Source: DASSUW01 sp035706585
Lineage (GTDB): Bacteria > Actinomycetota > Thermoleophilia > Solirubrobacterales > Solirubrobacteraceae
Reading direction: 5' to 3'
DNA: 20,258 nucleotides
Assembly: GCA_035706585.1 (NCBI GenBank)
Contig: DASSUW010000450.1
Coordinates: forward strand, 1-20,258
How positions within the stretch are numbered: position 1 is the stretch's first letter; every line of letters begins with the position of its first letter. The translations under genes and the position numbers were made by a program. A model generated the notes under the pieces. It ran no database searches, had not been told where the DNA came from, and saw nothing but the letters and a program-made list of their open reading frames with translations. This document shows positions 13,128 to 18,511 of the stretch, in pieces.

Positions 13128-15665
13128 ATGGCCGACGTCCCCTGGCACGCCCTCGACGGCGATGAGGTGCTCAGGACCGTCGGCAGCGACCCGGACGGGC
13201 TGTCGCCCGGCGAGGCCGCGGCGCGGCTTACGCGCGAGGGCCCCAACCGCGTCGCGCCGACGCGCCCGGAGCCCGTCGCCGCGCTGCTCTGGCGGCAGCT
13301 CTCGAGCCCGTTGATCCTCGTGCTGCTCGCCGCCGGCGTCGTGGCGCTGGCGCTCGGCGAGATCGCCGACGGCGTCGTGGTGCTCGGTGTGGTGGTCGCC
13401 AACGCCGCGATCGGCTTCGTCCAGGAGTTCAAGGCCGGGCGGGCGATCGTCGCGCTCGCGGCGCTCGTGCCCGAGCGTGCGACTGTCGTGCGCGATGGTG
13501 CGCGCGCGCAGATCGACGCCGCCGCGGTCGTCGCCGGCGACATCGTCGAGCTGCACCGCGGTGAGCGCGTCCCGGCCGATGCGCGCGTCCTCGCCGCGCG
13601 CGGCCTGGAGGTCGACGAGGCGCCGCTGACCGGAGAGTCGATGCCGGTGCCGAAGGCACCGGCGGCGGTGGCCGGCGAGGCGGTCGTGGCCGATCGCGCG
13701 TCGATGGTCCACGGCGGCACGCTGGTCACCGCCGGCACGGGAACCGCCGCCGTCGTGCTCACCGGCGACCGGACCGAGCTCGGGCGGATCTCCGCGCTGA
13801 TGCGTCACACCGAGGCCGTCGAGACGCCGCTCACGCGCGGTCTCGCGGGCGTGGCGCGCCTGCTCACCGGGCTGATCTGCGTCGTCGCCGCCCTGCTGCT
13901 CGCGGTCGCCCTCGCACGCGGGTACCCGTTCGTGGAGGCGGTGCTCGCCGCCGTGTCGCTCGCCGTGGCGGCGATCCCGGAAGGGCTGCCGGCGATCGTG
14001 ACGATCGCGCTGGCGGTGGGCGTCCAGCGGATGGCGCGCCGGCAGGCGGTGATCCGGCATCTGCCGGCCGTGGAGACGCTCGGCTCGACGACCGTCATCT
14101 GCACCGACAAGACCGGCACGCTGACCGAGGGTCGCATGACGGTGGCCGAGCTGTGGGGCGACGAGGACGCGCTGCTGCGGGCGGCGGTCCTGTGCAGCGA
14201 CGGGACCGTGGCGACCGAGGTCGCGCTGCTGGAGGCGGCGGAGCGCGCCGGTGTGGACGCGGACGCCGAACGCGGGCGGTCGCCGCGCCGCGACGCAATA
14301 CCGTTCGACTCGGACCGCAAGCTGATGGCGACGCTGCACGCGGGCGGCGTCGTGCTGCTCAAGGGGGCGCCCGAGGTCGTCCTCGAGCGCTGCGGACCGT
14401 CGCCGGCTGCGGCGGCGATGGTCGACGCCTTCGCCGCCGACGGGATGCGCGTGCTCGCGCTGGCGCGGCGCACGCTCGACCAGGAGCGGACGCGGCTCGC
14501 GGACGAGGACATCGACGGCGGCTTCGACCTGCTCGGGCTCGCGGCGATCGCCGATCCGCCCCGTGACTCGGCGCTCACGGCGGTCGAGGCATGTCGCACC
14601 GCCGGTGTCGACGTGAAGATGGTGACCGGCGATCACGTCGCGACGGCGAGCGCGATCGCCTCACGCTTCGGGCTTGCGGGGACGGCGTACGGCGGCCGCG
14701 CACTGGACGCACTCGCCGACGACGAGTTCGCGCGTGCAGCGGGCGACGGCCATGTCTTCGCCCGCGTGACGCCGGAGCACAAGCTGCGGCTCGTCGAGGC
14801 GCTGCAGGCGCACGGCGAGGTGGTCGCGATGACGGGCGACGGCGTCAACGACGCCCCGGCGCTCAAGCAGGCGGACATCGGCGTCGCGATGGGCCGGTCG
14901 GGGACCGCCGCCGCACGCGAGGCCGCCGACGTCGTCCTGCTCGACGACGACTTCGCGAGCATCGAGGCCGCCGTCGAGGAAGGACGGCACGTGTTCGACA
15001 ACGTGCAGAAGGCGATCGCGTTCGTGCTGCCGACGAACATCGGCGAGGCGCTGATCGTGCTGATCGCGGTGCTCGCGTTCCCGTTCTCGGGCGGCGTGCC
15101 GGACCTGCCCGTCGAGCCGACCCAGATCCTGTGGGTGAACCTGATCGCGACCGTGACGCTCGCGCTCCCGCTGGCCGTCGAGGCGATCGAGCCGGGGCTG
15201 ATGACGCGGCCGCCGCGGGCGCCCGGAACACCGATCATCGGACGCCTGCTGGTGATCCGCACGCTGGTCGTGAGCGTGCTGATGGCGGCGTCGGCGCTGG
15301 CGCTGTTCGAGCTGCGCGACGACCAGACGCTCGTGGTGACGACGATCGTCCTGTTCCAGGTCGTCTACCTGCTCCAGTGCCGCTCGCTGCGGCATTCGAT
15401 CCGCGACGTCGGGCTGTGGACCAACCCGTGGGCGCTCGCCGGCATCGCGGCGGTGCTCGCGCTGCAGGCGCTGTTCGTCTACGCGCCGCCGATGCAGGCC
15501 GTGTTCGACTCGTCGGCGCTGAGCGTCGCCGACTGGCTGCTCGCCCTGGCGGCGGCGTGCACGGTGCTGCCCGTCACGACCGTAGCTTTCCGCACCGGAA
15601 AGCCGCATGAGGTCCCGATGACGCAGCCGGGCGGCGGCGGGACGATCGCAGACAACGTCTCTTGA
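13128..15665 (+). CDS. P-type cation-transporting ATPase, SERCA/PMR1/CtpF-like
   Basis: An 845-residue P2-type cation pump. Order: N-terminal cation ATPase domain (about 5-70), M1-M2, actuator TGES (168-171), M4 with IPEGLP (283-288), phosphorylation motif DKTGTLT with Asp327, nucleotide-binding domain, TGDGVNDAPALK hinge, M5-M10. M5 reads PTNIGEALIVL with Glu640, and M6 reads NLIATVTLALPLAVE from Asn671, without the acidic residue found in SERCA M6. This resembles mycobacterial CtpF-like pumps (Ca2+ or alkali cations). The nucleotide-binding domain is shorter than in the first ATPase (2722). The frame is open from 12963, but the promoter puts the start at the ATG 13128 (MADVPWH). It heads an operon with a 39-codon ORF, arcA, a 33-codon ORF and arcC; the next start lies 14 bases after its stop. 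Confidence 0.95.
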   Translation: MADVPWHALDGDEVLRTVGSDPDGLSPGEAAARLTREGPNRVAPTRPEPVAALLWRQLSSPLILVLLAAGVVALALGEIADGVVVLGVVVANAAIGFVQEFKAGRAIVALAALVPERATVVRDGARAQIDAAAVVAGDIVELHRGERVPADARVLAARGLEVDEAPLTGESMPVPKAPAAVAGEAVVADRASMVHGGTLVTAGTGTAAVVLTGDRTELGRISALMRHTEAVETPLTRGLAGVARLLTGLICVVAALLLAVALARGYPFVEAVLAAVSLAVAAIPEGLPAIVTIALAVGVQRMARRQAVIRHLPAVETLGSTTVICTDKTGTLTEGRMTVAELWGDEDALLRAAVLCSDGTVATEVALLEAAERAGVDADAERGRSPRRDAIPFDSDRKLMATLHAGGVVLLKGAPEVVLERCGPSPAAAAMVDAFAADGMRVLALARRTLDQERTRLADEDIDGGFDLLGLAAIADPPRDSALTAVEACRTAGVDVKMVTGDHVATASAIASRFGLAGTAYGGRALDALADDEFARAAGDGHVFARVTPEHKLRLVEALQAHGEVVAMTGDGVNDAPALKQADIGVAMGRSGTAAAREAADVVLLDDDFASIEAAVEEGRHVFDNVQKAIAFVLPTNIGEALIVLIAVLAFPFSGGVPDLPVEPTQILWVNLIATVTLALPLAVEAIEPGLMTRPPRAPGTPIIGRLLVIRTLVVSVLMAASALALFELRDDQTLVVTTIVLFQVVYLLQCRSLRHSIRDVGLWTNPWALAGIAAVLALQALFVYAPPMQAVFDSSALSVADWLLALAAACTVLPVTTVAFRTGKPHEVPMTQPGGGGTIADNVS
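15580..15646 (+). promoter_or_regulatory. Candidate internal promoter and operator for the arginine deiminase genes
   Basis: Inside the 3' end of the ATPase gene, CCGTAGCTTTCCGC (15580-15593) matches 13 of 14 bases of 18440-18453 in the zinc-ribbon/flavoprotein intergenic region. It is followed by CGATGACG (15616-15623), 17 bases, and GACGAT (15641-15646). The predicted start near 15653 gives a leader of about 27 bases containing the Shine-Dalgarno of the 39-codon ORF. The upstream spacing is 22, one base longer than elsewhere. It could be coincidence inside coding sequence. Confidence 0.3.
15585..15603. repeat. Perfect 8-base inverted repeat with 3-base loop
   Basis: GCTTTCCG (15585-15592), loop CAC, CGGAAAGC (15596-15603). 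It lies within the last codons of the ATPase gene, about 75 bases before the 39-codon ORF. It could be an RNA hairpin (a processing or attenuation point within the operon) or an operator for the candidate internal promoter. There is no following U-tract, so an intrinsic terminator is unlikely. Confidence 0.5.
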
Positions 15666-15667
15666 GA

Positions 15668-15676
15668 GAGGTGATC
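15668..15676 (+). promoter_or_regulatory. Strong Shine-Dalgarno of the 39-residue ORF
   Basis: GAGGTGATC (15668-15676) is exactly complementary to the usual 3' end of 16S rRNA and lies just before the ATG at 15680. It is the best evidence that this short frame is translated. The four-base gap is short if measured from the end of the match, but normal when measured from the GAGG core. Confidence 0.7.
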
Positions 15677-15679
15677 TGC

Positions 15680-15799
15680 ATGAAGCTCAAGCGCTCCAGG
15701 AGCCTGTGGATGGCCACGGCCCTGACGCTGTGGGCGTTCATCGGCCTCGAGCATGTGCGGGTGCCGGAGCCGGAGGAGGTGATCACCGGTGCGCGCTGA
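15680..15799 (+). CDS. 39-residue predicted small membrane protein preceding arcA
   Basis: I do not recognise this small protein. The product starts MKLKRSRSLWMATALTLWAF and continues IGLEHVRVPEPEEVITGAR. It has a basic N-terminus (four K/R in the first seven residues), one hydrophobic stretch (about residues 9-23) long enough for one membrane pass, and an acidic, proline-containing tail; by the positive-inside rule the N-terminus would be cytosolic. A 9-base perfect Shine-Dalgarno precedes the ATG. The stop overlaps the arcA start by 11 bases, and the end of this frame carries the arcA Shine-Dalgarno, so it may couple arcA translation to the upstream genes. It could instead act on the P-type ATPase encoded just upstream, as small regulins do for SERCA; that is speculation from position. 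Confidence 0.65.
   Translation: MKLKRSRSLWMATALTLWAFIGLEHVRVPEPEEVITGAR
15774..15784 (+). promoter_or_regulatory. Extended perfect Shine-Dalgarno of arcA
   Basis: AGGAGGTGATC (15774-15784) is an 11-base perfect complement of the usual 16S 3' end, placed correctly for the GTG at 15789. It supports that GTG as the true start of arginine deiminase, despite the overlap with the 39-residue ORF. It contrasts with the operon-leading genes, which have none. Confidence 0.8.
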
Positions 15800-17006
15800 A
15801 GTCGCGACGCGCCTGTACGTCGGGTCGGAGGTCGGCACGCTGCGGCGTGTCGTCCTCCACCGGCCGGGCCGTGAGCTCAAGCGGCTCACCCCTCGCAACA
15901 AGGACGCGCTGCTGTTCGACGACGTCCTGTGGGTCAAGCGCGCGCGCCAGGAGCACGACGCGTTCGCCGACACGCTGGCCGACCGCGGCGTCGAGGTGCT
16001 CTACCTCGACCGCCTGCTCGCCGACGTCCTCGCGATCGAGGAGGTCCGCGAGGAGGTGGTCGGCTGGACCCTGCAGGCCGTCGACCTCGGGCCGTCGCTG
16101 GCGCCCGAGGTCGCCGACTGGCTGCTCGCCCTGGCGCCCCAGGAGCTGGCCGAGCGGCTGATCGCGGGCATCACCTACGACGAGCTGCCGTTCGCGAGCG
16201 CGGCGCTGACCGCGCAGGTCCCGGCGCTAGACGGGTTCGTGCTGGCCCCGCTGCCCAATCACTTGTTCACGCGCGACACGTCGGCGTGGATCTACGACGG
16301 CGTGTCGATCAACGCGATGGCGAAGCCGGCCCGGCGGCGCGAGAGCATCCACTACGACGCGATCTACCGCCACCACCCGCAGTTCGCGACGTCCCACCCC
16401 GTCTGGAGCGACGATCTCGGCGGACCCGCGCAGCTCGAAGGCGGCGACGTCCTGGTCATCGGCAAGGGCTGCGTGCTCGTCGGGATGGGGGAGAGGACGC
16501 GGCCGGCCGGCGTCGAGCGCCTGGCACGGCGCCTGTTCGCCGGCGGCTCGGCGACGGCGGTGATCGCGGTCCAGATGCCCGCGCAGCGCTCGACGATGCA
16601 CCTCGACACGGTCATGACGATGGTCGACCGCGACGCGTTCACGATCTATCCCCAGGTCCGCGAGGAGCTGGTCGCCTACACGCTGCGGCCGGCGCGTGAC
16701 GGCGTCTCGGCCGAGCGCGAGGAGGACCTGTTCGCGGCGATCGCCCGCGAGCTCGGGCTGCCGCGGCTGCGGCTCTTCGAGACCGGCGGCGACGCCTACG
16801 AGTCCGAGCGCGAGCAGTGGGACGACGGCAACAACGTGCTGGCGATCGCGCCGGGCGTCGTCGTCGCCTACGAGCGCAACGTCGACACCAACACGCGGCT
16901 CCGGCGCGCCGGCATCGAGGTGATCACGATGGCCGGCTTCGAGCTCGGACGCGGCCGTGGCGGTCCGCGCTGCATGTCCTGCCCGACCGAGAGAGATGAC
17001 CTATGA
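15789..17006 (+). CDS. arcA: Arginine deiminase
   Basis: A 405-residue cytosolic enzyme that hydrolyses L-arginine to L-citrulline and ammonia, the first step of the arginine deiminase pathway. Family landmarks are all present: GTLRRVVLHRPGREL near the N-terminus, NHLFTRDTSAWI (the usual P after RD is T here), LEGGDVLVIG, the catalytic His in STMHLDTVM, and the nucleophilic Cys in GRGGPRCMSCP near the C-terminus. The length is normal for ArcA. The GTG start at 15789 is set by an exact 11-base Shine-Dalgarno. The stop overlaps the ATG of a 33-residue ORF (ATGA, 17003-17006), followed by carbamate kinase. Ornithine carbamoyltransferase, needed between the two enzymes, is absent from the window. 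Confidence 0.97.
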   Translation: MRAEVATRLYVGSEVGTLRRVVLHRPGRELKRLTPRNKDALLFDDVLWVKRARQEHDAFADTLADRGVEVLYLDRLLADVLAIEEVREEVVGWTLQAVDLGPSLAPEVADWLLALAPQELAERLIAGITYDELPFASAALTAQVPALDGFVLAPLPNHLFTRDTSAWIYDGVSINAMAKPARRRESIHYDAIYRHHPQFATSHPVWSDDLGGPAQLEGGDVLVIGKGCVLVGMGERTRPAGVERLARRLFAGGSATAVIAVQMPAQRSTMHLDTVMTMVDRDAFTIYPQVREELVAYTLRPARDGVSAEREEDLFAAIARELGLPRLRLFETGGDAYESEREQWDDGNNVLAIAPGVVVAYERNVDTNTRLRRAGIEVITMAGFELGRGRGGPRCMSCPTERDDL

Positions 17007-17104
17007 GCACGGTCGCCACCCCCGCCACCCTGCTGCGGATCGCGGATCTCAGCCCCGAGCCGGCGGTTCTCTCCGCCGACGCGACCGGTGACTGGGAGGT
17101 GTGA
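17003..17104 (+). CDS. 33-residue ORF between arcA and arcC, possible ornithine carbamoyltransferase remnant
   Basis: Short frame of unknown function: MSTVATPATLLRIADLSPEP followed by AVLSADATGDWEV. The ATG overlaps the arcA stop (ATGA), and the stop is 3 bases before the arcC ATG, with the arcC Shine-Dalgarno inside its last codons, so translation of it would couple arcA to arcC. The segment LLRIADLSPE resembles the extreme N-terminus of ornithine carbamoyltransferases (pattern hFLR-x-x-DLSP), the enzyme expected at exactly this place in an arc operon. It may therefore be what remains of arcB after an internal deletion. The match is about ten residues and could be chance; a small coupling peptide is the alternative. 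The Shine-Dalgarno (GAGAGA) is weak. Confidence 0.5.
   Translation: MSTVATPATLLRIADLSPEPAVLSADATGDWEV
17095..17101 (+). promoter_or_regulatory. Shine-Dalgarno of arcC
   Basis: GGAGGTG (17095-17101) lies six bases before the ATG at 17108 and inside the last codons of the 33-residue ORF. It fixes the arcC start. Confidence 0.75.
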
Positions 17105-17107
17105 GCG

Positions 17108-18037
17108 ATGCGCATCGTCGTCGCACTCGGAGGCAACGCCCTCCTGCAGCGCGGGCAGCGGGCCGACGCCGGCGCCCAGCGCGCGAACGTCGCCGTCGCG
17201 GTGCGCGCGCTCGCCGCGCTGGCCGCCGATCACGAGGTCGTGGTCACGCACGGCAACGGGCCGCAGGTCGGCCTGCTCGCGCTCCAGGGCGAGGCGTATC
17301 GCGAGGAGGTCGAGCCGTATCCGCTCGACGTGCTCGGCGCAGAAAGCGAAGGCATGATCGGCTACCTGCTCGACCAGGAACTCGTCAACGCCCTCGGGGG
17401 ACGCCAGGTGGCGACGCTGCTCACACAGGTGATCGTCGACGGCGACGACCCCGCGTTCGCGCACCCGACCAAGTTCATCGGGCCCGTCTACTTGCGCAGC
17501 ACGGCGGAGATCCTGGCCGCCGAGCGCGGCTGGCGCGTCGCTCCGGACGGTCCGCACTGGCGGCGCGTCGTCGCGTCGCCGGAGCCGCGCTCGATCGTCG
17601 AGCTGCCCACGATCCGGCTGCTGGTCGAGGCCGGCGTGCTCGTCGTGTGCGTGGGCGGCGGAGGCATTCCGGTGGTGGTCGAGCGCGACGGGCACCTGCG
17701 CGGCGTCGAGGCGGTCATCGACAAGGATCGCGCCGCCGCGCTGCTCGCCCGCGGCATCGGCGCCGACGCCCTGCTGCTGCTCACGGACGTCGCCGCCGTG
17801 GAGCGCGACCACGGCACCGCGGAGGCGGCGCCGATCGCGGCGGCGACGCCCGCCGAGCTGCTCGGGCTCGGCCTGCCGGCCGGATCGATGGGCCCGAAGG
17901 TCGAGGCCGCCGCCTGGTTCGTGCAGGAGACGGGCGGCCGCGCCGCGATCGGCAGCCTGGCCGACGCGTCAGCCGTCCTCGCCGGCGAGCGGGGCACGAC
18001 GGTCGTGGCCACCGTCCCCGCCGCCGCGGGCGGCTGA
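17108..18037 (+). CDS. arcC: Carbamate kinase
   Basis: A 309-residue enzyme of the amino-acid kinase fold. It transfers phosphate from carbamoyl phosphate to ADP, giving ATP, CO2 and ammonia. Signatures: RIVVALGGNALLQRG at the N-terminus, VVTHGNGPQVGLL (about 46-58), CVGGGGIPVV (about 182-191), VIDKDRAAALLA (about 206-217), LLLLTDVAAV and GSMGPKVEAAAWFV near the C-terminus. All are typical of ArcC, and the length is normal. It is the last gene of the operon from 13128. With arcA it would provide substrate-level ATP from arginine, but carbamoyl phosphate must come from an ornithine carbamoyltransferase elsewhere. The stop is 17 bases from the stop of the convergent zinc-ribbon gene, with no clear terminator. 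Confidence 0.97.
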   Translation: MRIVVALGGNALLQRGQRADAGAQRANVAVAVRALAALAADHEVVVTHGNGPQVGLLALQGEAYREEVEPYPLDVLGAESEGMIGYLLDQELVNALGGRQVATLLTQVIVDGDDPAFAHPTKFIGPVYLRSTAEILAAERGWRVAPDGPHWRRVVASPEPRSIVELPTIRLLVEAGVLVVCVGGGGIPVVVERDGHLRGVEAVIDKDRAAALLARGIGADALLLLTDVAAVERDHGTAEAAPIAAATPAELLGLGLPAGSMGPKVEAAAWFVQETGGRAAIGSLADASAVLAGERGTTVVATVPAAAGG

Positions 18038-18054
18038 ACGCCGGGCGGCCCCGC

Positions 18055-18381
18055 TCAGCCGCGCGACGTCGCGAAGTCGGCGGGGTCGATCAGGTCGTGG
18101 GCCAGCGCCGCCGCGAACGTCTCGGCGTCCACGGCCATCCGCTCGAGATCGAGCCGTGCGAGCGCGCGCGCGATCGCGGTCACGTCTGCGTTGAGCTCGA
18201 GGTCATAGCGCTTCGCGCGCTCGTCATCGGCCAGCGCATCCCAGCGGTTTCCGCACTCGCCGCAGCGCAGCTCGATGTGCCAGTGCGTCGTGTCGTGCTC
18301 GGCCCAGTCGACAGGGCACGCGAAGCGGCTGCGGCACGCGGGGCACCAGCGCAGTGGATCGCGGCGGCGGCGGAAGAGCAT
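18055..18381 (-). CDS. Small zinc-ribbon protein of unknown function
   Basis: A 108-residue protein I cannot name. The N-terminal half has two cysteine pairs, CPAC (13-16) and CGEC (40-43), spaced as in a zinc ribbon, with an extra Cys22 and several histidines (29, 33, 35) between them. The C-terminal half (about 55-105) is helical and rich in D, A and R. It could bind DNA, RNA or a protein partner; nothing decides this. The ATG at 18381 lies 6 bases after the shared TAGCGT -10, so a leaderless start is likely. It is a single gene, divergent from the flavoprotein at 18512 and convergent with arcC. Its promoter is one of the best matches to the shared motif, so it probably belongs to the same response. 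Confidence 0.83.
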   Translation of the reverse strand: MLFRRRRDPLRWCPACRSRFACPVDWAEHDTTHWHIELRCGECGNRWDALADDERAKRYDLELNADVTAIARALARLDLERMAVDAETFAAALAHDLIDPADFATSRG

Positions 18382-18387
18382 GCGCCG

Positions 18388-18445
18388 ACGCTACGGCGCG
18401 CGAGCCGGCTCGCCATCCGCAGCGCTTGCGGCACCGGGTCCGTAG
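18388..18445 (-). promoter_or_regulatory. Composite leaderless promoter of the zinc-ribbon gene
   Basis: On the minus strand: CTACGG (18440-18445), 21 bases, GGATGGCG (18411-18418), 17 bases, TAGCGT (18388-18393), 6 bases, ATG at 18381. The box extends to the 15-mer CTACGGACCCGGTGC (18431-18445), matching 7863-7877 at 13 of 15 bases. This is the best overall match to the consensus. Confidence 0.72.
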
Positions 18446-18447
18446 TT

Positions 18448-18505
18448 TTCCGCCGGCGGTAGCCGGGCGGACGCGGATGTGCGGACCTACCCGACGCGCG
18501 AGGCT
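18448..18505 (+). promoter_or_regulatory. Candidate leaderless promoter of the second flavoprotein
   Basis: GGATGTGC (18475-18482), 17 bases, GAGGCT (18500-18505), 6 bases, ATG at 18512: spacing exact, -10 weaker. At the expected upstream position lies TTCCGC (18448-18453), a poor match to CYACGG, although CGGT recurs at the usual place just after it. This box is 2 bases from the CTACGG of the divergent zinc-ribbon promoter, the same back-to-back layout as at 13054-13068. The palindrome CCGCCGGCGG (18450-18459) also lies here. Confidence 0.45.
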
Positions 18506-18511
18506 GTCGTC

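Noticed and set aside
18450..18459. CCGCCGGCGG palindrome as an operator or terminator
   Set aside because: Ten-base GC-only palindromes are expected often in this composition. It has no U-tract and no second copy at the same position elsewhere.
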